Source: Simplicispira psychrophila DSM 11588 (GTDB lineage: Bacteria > Pseudomonadota > Gammaproteobacteria > Burkholderiales > Burkholderiaceae_C). From it: DNA of 64,000 nucleotides. Positions 10,101 to 19,418 of this stretch are shown piece by piece. The notes beneath the pieces were generated by a model that saw only the letters and a list, made by a program, of their open reading frames with translations, had not been told where the DNA came from and ran no database searches. A program made the translations under genes and the position numbers. Numbering within the stretch: the first letter of the stretch is position 1; each line of letters begins with the position of its first letter. The stretch covers positions 22,517 to 86,516 of the forward strand of contig NZ_JHYS01000016.1 in assembly GCF_000688255.1 (NCBI RefSeq), read 5' to 3'.

Positions 10101-10701
10101 GAATGGTACGGCGCTCGCGCTCGTCCAGCGATTCCATCACCGCGCGCCACAACAGCGGCTGCCATTGCTGATCGGGCGACACAACCAAATCGGGCCGACC
10201 GGGTGCGGCCAGCACATCGCGATCTGCAAACCAATCCACCAGCCAGTCGGGCCGATAGACTTGGTATTGGTCAAACAAATCGGCCAAGCGGCTGGCCAGT
10301 TGCAGCAAGCGGTCGGCACCACCAGGGCGCAAAAAGCGGGCTACTGGGGCAAATTCTGGCACTTCCAGCAGCCCCGGCAACAGCTGCATCAAGCGCCAGG
10401 TCAGCGGGGTTTTATCAACGGGAGACTGCGCCGGCACCTCGCTACGCCCCAGCACTTGGCGGTAGGTGCGCCACAAAAAGCGTCCAGGCAACTCGACACG
10501 GGCTGCCGCGCACACGCCGCCATGGCTCGCCAGCGCCATCTTGAACCACTCGGCCACGCCGTTGCTTTGCACCAAGACGATGTCTTCTTCCAAGGGCGAC
10601 AGTGGGTGCTTTCGCAGCCAAGCAAAAACGGTGTCCGCAAGCGCTTCGGTACGATTGCTGTGCAGGGCAATCAGGCCCGGTTGAAGAGAAAGAGTGTTCA
10701 C
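7153..10701 (-). CDS. recC: RecC, exodeoxyribonuclease V gamma subunit (Chi recognition)
   Basis: RecC is the scaffold of RecBCD that splits the DNA strands and reads Chi. It has degenerate, inactive helicase and nuclease folds. The family signature near the N-terminus, LIALHSNRTEALADTVFAWL, is clear, as are VLVQSNGVAEWFKMALA and the helicase-like GMNDGDYPRRAPRSDFDLM. I chose the GTG at 10701 (VNTLSLQPG). Another GTG at 10749 would add 16 basic residues not typical of the family, and neither has a strong ribosome binding site. It is the first gene of recC-recB-recD, and its last four bases overlap the recB start. Confidence 0.93.
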   Translation of the reverse strand: MNTLSLQPGLIALHSNRTEALADTVFAWLRKHPLSPLEEDIVLVQSNGVAEWFKMALASHGGVCAAARVELPGRFLWRTYRQVLGRSEVPAQSPVDKTPLTWRLMQLLPGLLEVPEFAPVARFLRPGGADRLLQLASRLADLFDQYQVYRPDWLVDWFADRDVLAAPGRPDLVVSPDQQWQPLLWRAVMESLDERERRTIRPLIHQRALEELRRGAKPNQPVARRVVLFGASHVPLPVLQMLAALAGHTQVLLAIPNPCRFHWADIMEGRDLLRLERRRQPLRAGRDLVDLPLEDMHAHAHPLLAAWGRQGRDFVRQLDEFDDAEQAQQRFALPRVDLFDEEDTPGAPLLLQVQQHIRDLRPLAEHPKLTADALDRSIVFHQAHSALREVEVLHDQLLALLANRSADNRLQPRDVVVMVPNIDTMAPAIRAVFGQYGRHDKRFIPFDIADLSARASSPLVSALEWLLRLPQQRCRLSELRDLLDVPAVAARFGVAPDALGRLTQWMAGAGIRWGLNETQRSGLGLSACGAQNTSAFGLRRMLLGYASGTTPFADLQPYGEVGGLEAELAGALASLLHRLELWRVQASVPATPAQWAERGRALLADLVAPTDDADRDTLAALDDALTRWQEACAQAQFDEAVPLAVARKAWLDTLEEPALSQRFRAGGVTFCTLMPMRAIPFEVVCLLGMNDGDYPRRAPRSDFDLMGLPGQHRPGDRSRQSDDRQLMLEALLSARRVLYVSWTGHSVRDNSAQPPSVLVSQLRDYLAAGWSGEVLAPRTTEHPLQPFSRRYFEGTPGLQTYAREWRSAHAVSASVDVAVVATTTAAAPLTAWTPDVSVPLTVDQLARFLRNPVKTFFRERLGVAFDAREEDPADDESFGLGGLEEYGVVQTLVDEVLTDMAQLHSVDADTLSAELAALLSTRLHNLRRAGRLPLGGFAERTQAQLEAILLPLLQAWQRVQAQHPTAMARVPLHYKEGAATPENLNPLLQDWLDHLREGTQGPDDAPVWLELTPSKLLQDAKKGTLRTDKLLTAWVRSLAAAASDVVVHGILVGRDATLRITPLDADSAQATLDEVLRAWREGMAGPLPLALRTGLALVTGKEAAAVVAAAAYDGGYQRDGDVAEPCLGRMYPDFDALTDDGRFERLAHTLCGPLAEWANTHVHATPHGLSSLDRASVEGTTV

Positions 10702-10823
10702 GGGAGCGGGCTTTCTGGGGATGCGGCGAGAAGGCAAGTAACTCGCCACAATAGCGCACGTATCGCTGTCTTACCCAGAAAACTGCGCAGATGTTGGATG
10801 TAGACCGAACAAATCAAACAGCC

Positions 10824-10855
10824 AAAAAAAATCCCACTTAAAAAGTGGGATTTTT
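10824..10855 (-). terminator. rho-independent terminator after the initiator tRNA
   Basis: The arms ATCCCACTT (10831-10839) and AAGTGGGAT (10843-10851) form a perfect 9-bp stem with a 3-base loop. An A-run at 10824-10830 becomes a T-run on the minus strand. It lies four bases past the 3' end of the tRNA gene. Confidence 0.85.
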
Positions 10856-10859
10856 AAAT

Positions 10860-10936
<77 letters not shown>

Positions 10937-10946
10937 GCAAGTGTTT

Positions 10947-10975
10947 AGTATAACCTATTTTTAGGCTTGTGTAGA
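10947..10975 (-). promoter_or_regulatory. predicted sigma-70 promoter for tRNA-fMet
   Basis: On the minus strand a -35-like TCTACA (10970-10975) and a -10-like TATACT (10947-10952) are separated by exactly 17 bases. The tRNA 5' end lies 10 bases past the -10 box. The -35 element overlaps the last codons of rplQ. This would let the initiator tRNA be made independently of the alpha operon. Inferred from consensus match only. Confidence 0.6.
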
Positions 10976-11356
10976 AGTATTTTCTTCTGCAGCGGCGGTA
11001 CCGCGATCCACCAACTCGACCAGAGCCATGGGAGCGTTGTCACCAACGCGGAAACCCATCTTCAAGATGCGGGTGTAACCACCGGGACGCGTATTGAAAC
11101 GGGGACCCAGGTCGTTGAACAGCTTGGTGACCATGTCGCGATCGCGCAGGCGGTTGAATGCCAGGCGACGGTTGGCGACGGTGTCCACCTTGGCCAAGGT
11201 AATCATCGGCTCAACTACGCGGCGCAGTTCTTTAGCCTTAGGCAGGGTGGTCTTGATGGCTTCGTGCTGCAGCAGCGAATTCATCATATTCTGCAGCATT
11301 GCAAGGCGGTGCGAGCTGGTGCGGTTAAGTTTGCGGAGGCCGTGTCCGTGGCGCAT
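10961..11356 (-). CDS. rplQ: 50S ribosomal protein L17
   Basis: L17 is a large-subunit protein near the exit tunnel. The 131-residue sequence begins [20 protein letters not shown], a diagnostic start, and contains [20 protein letters not shown]. It is the last gene of the alpha operon (rpsM-rpsK-rpsD-rpoA-rplQ), as in most proteobacteria. The C-terminal tail is short and acidic ([10 protein letters not shown]). No terminator separates it from the downstream tRNA gene, so read-through into the tRNA is possible. Confidence 0.97.
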   Translation of the reverse strand: MRHGHGLRKLNRTSSHRLAMLQNMMNSLLQHEAIKTTLPKAKELRRVVEPMITLAKVDTVANRRLAFNRLRDRDMVTKLFNDLGPRFNTRPGGYTRILKMGFRVGDNAPMALVELVDRGTAAAEENTSTQA

Positions 11357-11443
11357 GGTGCTTTTCCTTATATATCGTTAAATCGTGCAGCCGTATCAGG
11401 TACTGCCCGAGGCACTCCCCTGTATGGGGACCAAAATTATAGC

Positions 11444-12436
11444 TTAACGCTTATCCAAACCAGCTGGCGGCCAGTTTTCAAGCTTCATACCAAGGGTCAG
11501 GCCGCGCGAAGCCAGTACTTCCTTGATTTCATTGAGCGACTTACGGCCTAGGTTAGGCGTTTTGAGCAACTCGTTCTCGGTGCGCTGAATCAGATCACCG
11601 ATGTAGTAGATGTTCTCAGCCTTGAGGCAGTTCGCCGAACGCACGGTCAATTCCAACTCATCGACAGGACGCAGCAAGATCGGGTCAAAGGTAGAAGCAC
11701 CACGGGCCGGCGTACGCTCGCCAAAGTCTGGCAAGTCACCATCGCCCAGCTGTGCAAACACGGCCAGTTGTTCGACCAAAATCTTGGCCGATGCGCGCAC
11801 GGCATCTTCTGCCGTGATGGCGCCATTGGTTTCGATCTCGACGACCAGCTTATCCAGGTCGGTACGCTGCTCAACGCGGGCGCTCTCGACCGTATAGCTG
11901 ACGCGGCGCACAGGCGAAAAAGAGGCATCCAGCACAATCCGGCCAATCGACTTGGTCGACTCGTCGGCGTGGCGGCGCATACTGCCGGGCACATAGCCAC
12001 GGCCTTTTTCTACCTTGATCTGCATGTCCAGCTTGCCACCTACCGACAGATGTGCAATCACATAATCAGGGTTAACAATCTCGACATCGTGTGGCGTCTG
12101 GATATCACGGGCTGTGACGACACCTTCACCATCCTTGCGCAGGCTGAGCGTGACTTCGTCGCGATTGTGCAGTTTGAACACAACGCCCTTGAGGTTCAAC
12201 AAGATGTTGACTACATCTTCCTGAACGCCATCAATAGAAGAGTACTCATGCAGAACGCCTGCAATCGTCACTTCAGTCGCTGCATAACCCACCATGGACG
12301 AGAGCAAGATGCGCCGAATGGCATTGCCTAGGGTGTGGCCGTAACCGCGCTCGAACGGCTCCAAAGAGACCTTGGCACGGTTGTGTCCAAGCTGCTCTAC
12401 ATTGATAGCCTTGGGTTTCAGCAAATTTGTTTGCAT
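11444..12436 (-). CDS. rpoA: RNA polymerase alpha subunit
   Basis: This 330-residue protein nucleates assembly of RNA polymerase and contacts activators. The N-terminal domain contains [19 protein letters not shown], needed for dimerisation. The C-terminal domain (about residues 245-320) contains [20 protein letters not shown] and [16 protein letters not shown], the helices that bind UP-element DNA and regulators. Length is normal. A good ribosome binding site (GAGGAAG) lies about five bases before the ATG. It is preceded by a hairpin-bearing gap after rpsD. Confidence 0.98.
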   Translation of the reverse strand: MQTNLLKPKAINVEQLGHNRAKVSLEPFERGYGHTLGNAIRRILLSSMVGYAATEVTIAGVLHEYSSIDGVQEDVVNILLNLKGVVFKLHNRDEVTLSLRKDGEGVVTARDIQTPHDVEIVNPDYVIAHLSVGGKLDMQIKVEKGRGYVPGSMRRHADESTKSIGRIVLDASFSPVRRVSYTVESARVEQRTDLDKLVVEIETNGAITAEDAVRASAKILVEQLAVFAQLGDGDLPDFGERTPARGASTFDPILLRPVDELELTVRSANCLKAENIYYIGDLIQRTENELLKTPNLGRKSLNEIKEVLASRGLTLGMKLENWPPAGLDKR

Positions 12437-12490
12437 TCAGACTTCCTCTCAATACCCCCAGCTCGTTACACCGGTAAGGCTGGTGAAGCG

Positions 12491-12518
12491 CCTAAACCGC
12501 GATGCCTCGCGGTTTAGG
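12491..12518 (-). repeat. perfect 12-bp hairpin in the rpsD-rpoA gap
   Basis: The arms CCTAAACCGCGA and TCGCGGTTTAGG are exact reverse complements around the loop TGCC. No T-run follows on the minus strand, so it is not a classical terminator. A role in mRNA processing, stability or partial attenuation between rpsD and rpoA is inferred. Confidence 0.75.
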
Positions 12519-12556
12519 AACGTTTGTCGAAAATTTAGGCTGTGAACCTGCTGCGA

Positions 12557-13180
12557 TTAACGCGAGTACAGCTCAACGATCAGGGATTCGTTGATGTCGG
12601 CACCGAATTCATCACGGTCTGGCACCTTCTTGAATACGCCTTGCGTCTTGCTCGCATCCACTTCGACCCAAGCAGGCATGCCCACTTGCTGTGCCAGTTG
12701 CAGTGCTTCCGCAATACGAGTTTGCGTCTTTGATTTTTCGCGCACAGCAATCACATCGCCGGCCTTGACCAAGTACGAAGGAATGTTGACCGATTGACCG
12801 TTCACGGTCATGGCCTTGTGCGAAACCATCTGACGTGCTTCAGCGCGGGTCGAGCCAAAGCCCATGCGATAGACAACGTTGTCCAGGCGACATTCCAGCA
12901 ACCCCAACAGGTTGGCACCGGTGTTGCCCTTCTTGCGCTCTGCAGCCTCGAAGTAGCGGCGGAACTGCTTCTCCAGGATGCCGTACATGCGCTTGACCTT
13001 CTGCTTTTCACGCAGTTGCAGACCGTAGTCGGAGGTGCGCTGACCCGAAGTGCGGCCATGTTGACCGGGCTTGGAATCGAACTTCGACTTATCGGCAATC
13101 GAGCGGCGAGCGCTCTTGAGGAACAGGTCGGTGCCTTCACGGCGGGAGAGTTTGGCCTTGGGGCCTAGGTAACGTGCCAC
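12557..13180 (-). CDS. rpsD: 30S ribosomal protein S4
   Basis: S4 is a primary 16S rRNA binder, and in E. coli it represses its own operon by binding the alpha mRNA. The 207-residue protein starts [20 protein letters not shown] and contains the conserved [20 protein letters not shown] segment. Its S4 RNA-binding domain follows ([20 protein letters not shown]). It lies between rpsK and rpoA in normal alpha-operon order. Any S4-dependent control here cannot be judged from sequence alone. Confidence 0.97.
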   Translation of the reverse strand: MARYLGPKAKLSRREGTDLFLKSARRSIADKSKFDSKPGQHGRTSGQRTSDYGLQLREKQKVKRMYGILEKQFRRYFEAAERKKGNTGANLLGLLECRLDNVVYRMGFGSTRAEARQMVSHKAMTVNGQSVNIPSYLVKAGDVIAVREKSKTQTRIAEALQLAQQVGMPAWVEVDASKTQGVFKKVPDRDEFGADINESLIVELYSR

Positions 13181-13223
13181 TTGAATATCCTTCTATGTCA
13201 TCTTCCGCAAATTAATTGCGGGA

Positions 13224-13256
13224 GCCGTCTGCGGCGTTTTCACGGGCGCAGACGGC
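13224..13256 (-). repeat. 10-bp hairpin in the rpsK-rpsD gap
   Basis: The arms GCCGTCTGCG (13224-13233) and CGCAGACGGC (13247-13256) pair perfectly around a 13-base loop. A smaller inverted repeat (CCGCAA/TTGCGG) lies next to it at about 13205-13222. There is no T-run. This 91-base gap is long for a ribosomal operon and may carry an RNA structure. Confidence 0.65.
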
Positions 13257-13271
13257 GGTGGGCTTCACTGA

Positions 13272-13676
13272 TTAAATACGGCGGCGCTTTTGTGGGCGGC
13301 AGCCATTGTGCGGAACTGGCGTCACGTCGGAGATCGACGTAATGCGGATGCCCAGAGCACCGAGGGCACGCACTGAAGATTCGCGACCAGGACCGGGGCC
13401 CTTGATTTCGACATCAATGTTCTTGATCCCTTGTTCCATGGCAGCGCGGCCAGCCACTTCGGATGCCACTTGGGCAGCGAATGGAGTCGACTTGCGAGAG
13501 CCTTTGAAACCCTGACCACCGGAAGAGGCCCATGCCAAAGCATTGCCTTGACGGTCAGTGATGGTGATGATCGTGTTGTTGAACGATGCGTGCACGTGTG
13601 CAATACCGTCAGAAACGTTCTTGCGAACTTTCTTGCGGACGCGCTGGGAAGCGCTATTGGAAGGAGACTTAGCCAT
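13272..13676 (-). CDS. rpsK: 30S ribosomal protein S11
   Basis: S11 forms part of the small-subunit platform near the Shine-Dalgarno interaction site. The 134-residue protein shows [40 protein letters not shown] and the C-terminal [17 protein letters not shown], all diagnostic. The N-terminus is basic and slightly extended ([20 protein letters not shown]). It is 18 bases downstream of rpsM in the alpha operon. Confidence 0.97.
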   Translation of the reverse strand: MAKSPSNSASQRVRKKVRKNVSDGIAHVHASFNNTIITITDRQGNALAWASSGGQGFKGSRKSTPFAAQVASEVAGRAAMEQGIKNIDVEIKGPGPGRESSVRALGALGIRITSISDVTPVPHNGCRPQKRRRI

Positions 13677-13694
13677 ATGGTTCTTTCAATCTCT

Positions 13695-14060
13695 TTATTT
13701 TTTCAGCTGCGCTGCACCTTTGCGTGGACCCTTGCGAGTACGCGCATTAGTGCGGGTGCGCTGACCACGCATCGGCAGACCGCGACGATGGCGGAACCCC
13801 CGATAGCAACCGATGTCCATCAAACGCTTGATGTTCATCGTCGTCTCACGGCGCAGGTCACCTTCGATGGTGAACTGGGCAATGTGATCGCGAATTTTTT
13901 CGAGGTCACCATCCGTCAGATCTTTGATCTTTTTGGAATAGTCGATGCCGCAAGCTTCACAGATCTTGCGTGCGCGAGTGCGACCGATACCGAAAATGGC
14001 GGTTAAGCCAATTTCAGCATGCTTGTGCGGCGGAATATTGATACCAGCGATACGTGCCAT
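13695..14060 (-). CDS. rpsM: 30S ribosomal protein S13
   Basis: S13 sits in the head of the 30S subunit and bridges to the 50S subunit. The 121-residue sequence opens [20 protein letters not shown]. It contains the helix-hairpin-helix YGIGRTRA-like segment ([18 protein letters not shown]) and ends with the basic [20 protein letters not shown] tail. It follows rpmJ by 24 bases. Confidence 0.97.
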   Translation of the reverse strand: MARIAGINIPPHKHAEIGLTAIFGIGRTRARKICEACGIDYSKKIKDLTDGDLEKIRDHIAQFTIEGDLRRETTMNIKRLMDIGCYRGFRHRRGLPMRGQRTRTNARTRKGPRKGAAQLKK

Positions 14061-14084
14061 GTGCGTCCTCTAATACTTTTCTAA

Positions 14085-14198
14085 TCAACCCTGGCGCTGC
14101 TTGTGGCGCTGGTCGGTGCAGATCACACGGACCACACCCTTGCGGCGGATGATCTTGCAGTTACGGCAGATTTTCTTGACCGAAGCCGAGACTCTCAT
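14085..14198 (-). CDS. rpmJ: 50S ribosomal protein L36
   Basis: This 37-residue zinc-knuckle protein reads [20 protein letters not shown] then [17 protein letters not shown], with the Cys-Cys-Cys-His set (C11, C14, C27, H32) of zinc-type L36. AGGAGA lies a few bases upstream of the ATG on the minus strand. It sits between secY and rpsM. The usual infA gene is absent from this stretch. Confidence 0.95.
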   Translation of the reverse strand: MRVSASVKKICRNCKIIRRKGVVRVICTDQRHKQRQG

Positions 14199-14221
14199 TT
14201 CATTCTCCTAAAACTTATCGT

Positions 14222-14248
14222 GTATTTTGGTCAGCTTGACCAAAATAC
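14222..14248 (-). repeat. perfect 12-bp inverted repeat between secY and rpmJ
   Basis: GTATTTTGGTCA (14222-14233) and TGACCAAAATAC (14237-14248) are exact reverse complements around a 3-base loop. It lies about 25 bases upstream of the rpmJ start in the 156-base secY-rpmJ gap. A second, weaker palindrome (CGAAATTTCG) is 15 bases away. It marks the spc/alpha boundary and could be an attenuator, a protein-binding site, or a scar left where infA is usually found. Confidence 0.75.
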
Positions 14249-14354
14249 CTCGATGCCCGCGAAATTTCGGGGGACGTTAATTGACTACCCTGCATTGTCC
14301 CATGAACCATGCAGATGGGTTTTCACCTGCAGATCGTCGGCCAACACCCCAAAC

Positions 14355-15674
14355 TCAACCCGCAGCACCCGCCTTGAAGTTGGCTTTTTTCAGCAACGAT
14401 TCATACTGCTGTGACATCAGGTAGTTTTGCACTTGGGCCATGAAGTCCATAGTGACCACCACGATGATCAGCAGCGAAGTGCCACCGAAATAGAAAGGAA
14501 CGTTGTACTTCAGGATCATGAATTCAGGCAACAGACACACGAATGTGATGTAGACCGCCCCTGCCAGCGTCAAACGAACCAAGATCTTGTCGATATACCG
14601 AGCAGTTTGTTCACCCGGGCGAATGCCTGGAATGAAAGCACCACTCTTCTTCAGGTTGTCTGCCGTCTCTCTGCTATTGAACACCAAGGCGGTATAGAAG
14701 AAGCAGAAAAAGATGATGGCAGCAGCATAGAACATCACGTAAACAGGCTGACCTGGGGTCAAAGCACCCGAGATGTCCTTCAACCAGCGCATGGACTCAC
14801 CGGCACTGAACCAATTCACGATCGTCGCTGGCAACAGAATGATCGAAGAAGCAAAGATGGGAGGAATCACACCTGCCATATTCAGCTTCAAGGGCAAATG
14901 CGAAGACTGCCCACCATACACCTTGTTGCCCACCTGACGGCGTGCGTAGTTCACCAGAATCTTGCGCTGACCACGCTCGACAAACACCACGAAGTAAGTG
15001 ACCAACGCCACGACCAGGACAATGAAGATGGCAGCAACGATGCTCATAGCACCCGTACGAACCAACTCCAGCAAGCCACCAATCGAGCCTGGCAAACCAG
15101 CAGCAATGCCGGCAAAAATCAGGATCGAGATGCCATTGCCCAAACCGCGCTCAGTGATCTGCTCGCCCAGCCACATCAGGAAGATGGTGCCTGCCGTCAG
15201 ACTGACCACAGCCGTCATGCGAAAGCCAAAACCTGGTGTCAACACCAACCCGGCAGAGCTTTCCAGCGCCACGGCAATGCCGAGGGACTGGAACAGTGCC
15301 AAGGCCAAAGTTCCATAACGCGTGTACTGCGTGATCTTGCGGCGACCGGACTCACCTTCCTTCTTCATCTGCTCGAAGGTTGGCACAGCATAGGTCATGA
15401 GCTGCATGATGATCGACGCCGAGATATACGGCATGATCCCCAATGCAAACACCGTGAAACGCGACAGCGCTCCACCCGAGAACATGTTGAACAAGTTCAG
15501 AATGCCGCCCTGCTGGCCACTGAACAGCTGCTTAAGCTGCGCTGGATCGATACCGGGCACGGGGATATGCGCCCCGACACGATAAATCACCAGCGCCATC
15601 AAGAGAAAAACCAGCCGGCGACGCAAGTCGCCGAACTTGCCGGTTTTTGCTATTTGAGCTGCGCTAGTTGCCAC
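14355..15674 (-). CDS. secY: SecY, protein translocase channel subunit
   Basis: SecY forms the SecYEG protein-conducting channel in the inner membrane. The 439-residue protein has about ten hydrophobic helices. Family landmarks are [20 protein letters not shown] (plug region), [35 protein letters not shown], and the cytoplasmic loop with [20 protein letters not shown]. It is the last gene of the spc operon, 22 bases after rplO. Confidence 0.97.
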   Translation of the reverse strand: MATSAAQIAKTGKFGDLRRRLVFLLMALVIYRVGAHIPVPGIDPAQLKQLFSGQQGGILNLFNMFSGGALSRFTVFALGIMPYISASIIMQLMTYAVPTFEQMKKEGESGRRKITQYTRYGTLALALFQSLGIAVALESSAGLVLTPGFGFRMTAVVSLTAGTIFLMWLGEQITERGLGNGISILIFAGIAAGLPGSIGGLLELVRTGAMSIVAAIFIVLVVALVTYFVVFVERGQRKILVNYARRQVGNKVYGGQSSHLPLKLNMAGVIPPIFASSIILLPATIVNWFSAGESMRWLKDISGALTPGQPVYVMFYAAAIIFFCFFYTALVFNSRETADNLKKSGAFIPGIRPGEQTARYIDKILVRLTLAGAVYITFVCLLPEFMILKYNVPFYFGGTSLLIIVVVTMDFMAQVQNYLMSQQYESLLKKANFKAGAAG

Positions 15675-15696
15675 TGGTGCTTTCCTTCAAACAGAT

Positions 15697-16128
15697 TCAG
15701 GCGATGCTGCCGCCAGCGGCTTCAATTGCTGCCTTGGCGCCGGCGGTAGCGCCGATGCCATTGAGCTTGACTGCCGTGCTGATTTCACCGCTCTTGATGA
15801 CCTTGACCACGCGGATCAATTGACCCACGAGACCGGCTTGCTTGAGCACCAGCATGTCCACTTCGGCCAGACCGAGCTGGCCCAGGGCCGTCAAGGTGAC
15901 TTCAGCGTTGAACTTGAGCGTCGTCGATTTGAAACCACGCTTGGGCAGACGGCGCTGCAAAGGCATTTGACCGCCTTCGAAGCCCACCTTGTGGTAGCCA
16001 CCCGAACGCGATTTTTGACCTTTGTGACCACGACCAGCGGTCTTGCCCAGACCGGAGCCAATGCCCCGACCGACGCGACGCCGAGCGTGCTTAGATCCGG
16101 CTGCGGGTTTGATGGTATTGAGTTGCAT
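15697..16128 (-). CDS. rplO: 50S ribosomal protein L15
   Basis: L15 is a late-assembly 50S protein. The sequence [20 protein letters not shown] followed by [20 protein letters not shown] is diagnostic. I chose the second of two adjacent ATG codons (16128). It matches the usual family start (MxLNTIKPA) and leaves six bases after AGAGG. The sequence upstream would otherwise add one or two extra Met. The gene follows rpmD by ten bases and precedes secY. Confidence 0.95.
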   Translation of the reverse strand: MQLNTIKPAAGSKHARRRVGRGIGSGLGKTAGRGHKGQKSRSGGYHKVGFEGGQMPLQRRLPKRGFKSTTLKFNAEVTLTALGQLGLAEVDMLVLKQAGLVGQLIRVVKVIKSGEISTAVKLNGIGATAGAKAAIEAAGGSIA

Positions 16129-16138
16129 CATCAACCTC

Positions 16139-16321
16139 TCAGAGGACTTTGACCAGATAACTGATCTTGTTAATCATGCCGCGCACTTCAGGGCTGTCCT
16201 GGAGTTCGCTGACACTGTTGAGCTTGCGCAGGCCCAGGCCACGCACGGTGGCGCGGTGGGATTCTTTCGTGCCAATCGGGCTGCGAACCAGCTGGACTTT
16301 CACGGTTGCTTGTGTAGTCAT
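16139..16321 (-). CDS. rpmD: 50S ribosomal protein L30
   Basis: This small large-subunit protein shows [20 protein letters not shown] and [20 protein letters not shown], matching the L30 fold. I chose the ATG at 16321 (MTTQATVKV, 60 residues) rather than 16327, because it places CAGGAG eight bases upstream instead of two. It lies between rpsE and rplO as usual. Confidence 0.93.
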   Translation of the reverse strand: MTTQATVKVQLVRSPIGTKESHRATVRGLGLRKLNSVSELQDSPEVRGMINKISYLVKVL

Positions 16322-16335
16322 CGTCATGGCTCCTG

Positions 16336-16854
16336 TCAGACGAAGAGGTCTTCGACCGATTTGCCGCGCTTAGCTGCCACTGCACCAGGGGTGGTGGAGT
16401 TGGTAAGCGCGTCAAACGTGGCACGGACCATGTTGTAAGGGTTCGAGGAACCATGGCTCTTGGCCACAATATCCGTCATGCCCATCACTTCGAACACGGC
16501 ACGCATGGGGCCGCCAGCAATGATGCCGGTGCCCTTGGGGGCTGGCATCATGACTACGGAAGCGGCGCCATGGTGGCCCGCGACTTGGTGGTGGATCGTG
16601 CCGTTCTTCAACGACACCTTCACCATGTTGCGACGGGCCTCTTCCATGGCCTTTTGCACGGCAGCAGGCACTTCCTTGGATTTGCCCTTGCCCATGCCGA
16701 CGCGGCCTTCGCCATCACCAACGACCGTCAAGGCAGCAAAACCGAGAATACGGCCGCCCTTGACGACTTTGGTGACGCGGTTGACCGCAATCATCTTCTC
16801 GCGCATTCCGTCGTCGCGACCTTCGTCTTGGACTCGGGGTTGAAATTTAGCCAT
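16336..16854 (-). CDS. rpsE: 30S ribosomal protein S5
   Basis: S5 acts in translational accuracy at the mRNA entry channel. The 172-residue protein shows [40 protein letters not shown] and [20 protein letters not shown], the RNA-binding and fold motifs of S5. The gene is 17 bases after rplR in standard spc-operon order. Confidence 0.97.
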   Translation of the reverse strand: MAKFQPRVQDEGRDDGMREKMIAVNRVTKVVKGGRILGFAALTVVGDGEGRVGMGKGKSKEVPAAVQKAMEEARRNMVKVSLKNGTIHHQVAGHHGAASVVMMPAPKGTGIIAGGPMRAVFEVMGMTDIVAKSHGSSNPYNMVRATFDALTNSTTPGAVAAKRGKSVEDLFV

Positions 16855-16871
16855 TTTTTATTCCGTTCCGC

Positions 16872-17237
16872 TTAGAACTGCAGGCCAGCTTCACGGGCAG
16901 CATCGGCCAAAGCCTTGACGCGGCCGTGATAGGCAAAGCCCGCACGATCAAATGCAACCTTCTCAACGCCGGCGGCCTTAGCCTTTTCGGCGATGCGCTT
17001 ACCGATGATTTGCGCAGCAGCGGCGTTGCCGCCCTTGCCTGCACCACCCAGCGATTGGCGAATTTCTGCTTCGGCGGTGGACGCAGTAGCGATCACCTTG
17101 GTGCCGCAGCCGGAAATCACCGTAGCGTAAATATGGAGGTTCGTACGATTCACCGTCAAACGCGCCACGCCTTGCTGTGCAATGCGGATGCGGGTCTGAC
17201 GGGCCCGGCGAAGACGCTGCTCTTTCTTGGTCAACAT
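16872..17237 (-). CDS. rplR: 50S ribosomal protein L18
   Basis: L18 binds 5S rRNA in the central protuberance. The 121-residue sequence starts [20 protein letters not shown]. It contains [16 protein letters not shown] and ends in [20 protein letters not shown] with [11 protein letters not shown], all typical. It is 11 bases after rplF. Confidence 0.97.
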   Translation of the reverse strand: MLTKKEQRLRRARQTRIRIAQQGVARLTVNRTNLHIYATVISGCGTKVIATASTAEAEIRQSLGGAGKGGNAAAAQIIGKRIAEKAKAAGVEKVAFDRAGFAYHGRVKALADAAREAGLQF

Positions 17238-17248
17238 GTTGCAGCTCC

Positions 17249-17782
17249 TTATTTCTTCTTGGTCTCTTTGATCGTGACTTTTTCGCCCGTATAACGGATG
17301 CCCTTGCCCTTGTAGGGCTCGGGTGGACGAATAGCACGGATCTCAGCAGCGATCTGGCCGACCACTTGGCGGTTAGCACCCTTGATCACCACTTCTGTGG
17401 GGATGGGAGTAGCCACGGTGATGCCGGCAGGCATCGTCTTATTGACCGGGTGCGAATAGCCCACGGACAAATTCAAGACAGCGCCGTTGGCTTGGGCCTT
17501 GAAACCCACGCCGATGAGCGTCAGCTTCTTTTCGAAGCCTGCGCTGACACCTTGCACCATGTTGTTAACCAACTGGCGAATGGTGCCGCTCATGGCATTG
17601 GCATCACGGGAGTCGTTGGCAGGCTCAAAAGAGAGCTTGCCTTCGTTGTTGGTCACTTTGACCAAGGCGTTTTGTGCCATGGTCAACAAACCACCAGCGC
17701 CTTTGACGCTGATTTGAGCAGCTTCAATCGACACATCCACGCCTGCGGGGATGGTGACTGGCATTTTTGCGATACGGGACAT
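17249..17782 (-). CDS. rplF: 50S ribosomal protein L6
   Basis: L6 lies near the factor-binding site of the 50S subunit. The 177-residue protein opens [20 protein letters not shown] and ends with the diagnostic [20 protein letters not shown] plus ETKKK. It has the two duplicated L6 folds. It lies between rpsH and rplR. Confidence 0.97.
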   Translation of the reverse strand: MSRIAKMPVTIPAGVDVSIEAAQISVKGAGGLLTMAQNALVKVTNNEGKLSFEPANDSRDANAMSGTIRQLVNNMVQGVSAGFEKKLTLIGVGFKAQANGAVLNLSVGYSHPVNKTMPAGITVATPIPTEVVIKGANRQVVGQIAAEIRAIRPPEPYKGKGIRYTGEKVTIKETKKK

Positions 17783-17807
17783 TTCAGTTACTCCTCAATG
17801 TCTCGAT

Positions 17808-18203
17808 TTAAGCCACGTAGCAAAGCACTTCGCCACCGACACCGGTTGCGCGCGCTTTACGATCGGTCATCACACCCTTGGGCGTGGTAACGATGGCCAC
17901 ACCCAAGCCATTCATGACGTGGGGGATGGAATCTCGGCCTTTGTACACGCGCAGGCCGGGACGGCTCACACGCTCGATACGCTCGATCACCGGGCGACCG
18001 GCGTAGTACTTCAGGGCGATTTCAATTTGGGACTTGCCAGCTTCGGTTTTGACTTCGAATCCGTCAACATAACCCTCGTCCTTGAGCACCTGGACGATAG
18101 CGATCTTCACTTTGGAAGATGGCACCGCCACGGTGGCCTTGGAAACCATTTGGGCATTGCGGATGCGGGTCAGCAAGTCAGCGATGGGATCACTCATGCT
18201 CAT
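17808..18203 (-). CDS. rpsH: 30S ribosomal protein S8
   Basis: S8 binds 16S rRNA and, in E. coli, represses the spc operon through the rplE region. The start at 18203 gives [20 protein letters not shown] and a 131-residue protein, matching E. coli S8 in length. The open frame extends 46 codons further upstream, but that part overlaps rpsN territory and does not look like S8. The C-terminus [20 protein letters not shown] is typical. Confidence 0.96.
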   Translation of the reverse strand: MSMSDPIADLLTRIRNAQMVSKATVAVPSSKVKIAIVQVLKDEGYVDGFEVKTEAGKSQIEIALKYYAGRPVIERIERVSRPGLRVYKGRDSIPHVMNGLGVAIVTTPKGVMTDRKARATGVGGEVLCYVA

Positions 18204-18223
18204 GTTTAATCTCTCCTGCCTGC

Positions 18224-18529
18224 TTACCAGCTGGCTTTGGTGACACCGGGGATGTCGCCTGCAAAAGCCAGTTCGCGGATCTTGGCGCGAGCCAAGCCGA
18301 ATTGACGGAAAGTACCGCGGGGACGACCGGTGATTGCACAACGGTTGCGCTGGCGCGTCGGGTTAGCGTTGCGCGGGAGCTTCTGCAGACCCAAACGGGC
18401 TGCTTCACGCTCTTCGTCGCTGCGCTTGGCATCGTTAGCAATGGCCTTGAGTTCGGTATGCTTTGCGGCGTACTTTTCTACCAGGTTCTTGCGCTTGAGT
18501 TCACGTTGGATCAGAGCTGCTTTAGCCAT
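18224..18529 (-). CDS. rpsN: 30S ribosomal protein S14
   Basis: S14 sits in the 30S head. Starting at 18529 gives [20 protein letters not shown] and 101 residues, the length of the zinc-free long form. It lacks the CxxC pairs of the short form, and the only Cys is in [20 protein letters not shown]. The upstream in-frame extension overlaps the end of rplE and is not expected. It lies between rplE and rpsH. Confidence 0.95.
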   Translation of the reverse strand: MAKAALIQRELKRKNLVEKYAAKHTELKAIANDAKRSDEEREAARLGLQKLPRNANPTRQRNRCAITGRPRGTFRQFGLARAKIRELAFAGDIPGVTKASW

Positions 18530-18537
18530 ACGTTGCC

Positions 18538-19077
18538 TCAGTTCTTGAACGGAAAACGGAAGCCGGTGAGCAGTGCTTTGCACTCTTCATCGGACGTGGC
18601 CGTTGTGGTGATGCTGATATTGAGACCGCGCAGGGCGTCAACCTTGTCGTACTCAATTTCAGGGAAGATGATCTGCTCTTTCACGCCGACGTTGTAGTTG
18701 CCACGGCCGTCGAAAGCGCGACCGGAGATACCACGGAAGTCACGGACACGGGGCAGCGCCACGGTAACGAAACGGTCGAGGAATTCGTACATCTGCACGC
18801 CGCGCAGAGTCACCATGCAACCAATAGCCTGGCCTTCGCGGATCTTGAAACCAGCGATAGCTTTCTTGGCCAAGGTGACCACGGGCTTTTGGCCGGCAAT
18901 CTTGGTCAGATCAGCTACGGCGTTGTCCATGACTTTCTTGTCAGCAACAGCTTCGCTCACACCCATATTGAGTGTGATCTTGCTCAGACGCGGAACCTGC
19001 ATTGGCGAGGTGTAGCCGAACTGCTCCATCAGAGCCGGGGCGATTTTTTCGCGGTAGTGTTTTTGGAGTCGTGCCAT
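18538..19077 (-). CDS. rplE: 50S ribosomal protein L5
   Basis: L5 binds 5S rRNA and contacts the P-site tRNA. The 179-residue sequence shows [40 protein letters not shown] and the [17 protein letters not shown] segment. The C-terminus [20 protein letters not shown] is typical. It is 10 bases after rplX. Confidence 0.97.
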   Translation of the reverse strand: MARLQKHYREKIAPALMEQFGYTSPMQVPRLSKITLNMGVSEAVADKKVMDNAVADLTKIAGQKPVVTLAKKAIAGFKIREGQAIGCMVTLRGVQMYEFLDRFVTVALPRVRDFRGISGRAFDGRGNYNVGVKEQIIFPEIEYDKVDALRGLNISITTTATSDEECKALLTGFRFPFKN

Positions 19078-19087
19078 TTATTGCTCC

Positions 19088-19408
19088 TTAGGCCGTCTTG
19101 ACTTCAGCGCCGCTGGACTTAAACACGCGCACGTGCTTGCCGTCTGCCTGCAACTTGATACCAACGCGGTCACCCTTGCCCGTAGCAGCGTTAAAAACGG
19201 CCACATTGGACTGGTGAATAGGCATAGCCTTTTCCACGATACCGCCAGTCGTACCCTTCATGGGGTTTGGCTTGACGTGCTTTTTGACCAGGTTGATGCC
19301 TTCCACGACTAAGTGGGTCTCATCTTTGCGCAGCGCAACTACGCCACGCTTGCCTTTGTCGCGCCCGGTGAGGACGATAATTTCGTCGCCCTTGCGAATC
19401 TTGTTCAT
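19088..19408 (-). CDS. rplX: 50S ribosomal protein L24
   Basis: L24 initiates 50S assembly. The 106-residue protein begins [20 protein letters not shown], the KOW motif, followed by [20 protein letters not shown] and [17 protein letters not shown]. It is 10 bases downstream of rplN. Confidence 0.97.
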   Translation of the reverse strand: MNKIRKGDEIIVLTGRDKGKRGVVALRKDETHLVVEGINLVKKHVKPNPMKGTTGGIVEKAMPIHQSNVAVFNAATGKGDRVGIKLQADGKHVRVFKSSGAEVKTA

Positions 19409-19418
19409 CGCGCTGTCC

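Noticed and set aside
14427..15749. 440-codon plus-strand open frame opposite secY
   Set aside because: Composition is rich in His, Gln, Asp and Arg with no hydrophobic core; it mirrors secY on the other strand.
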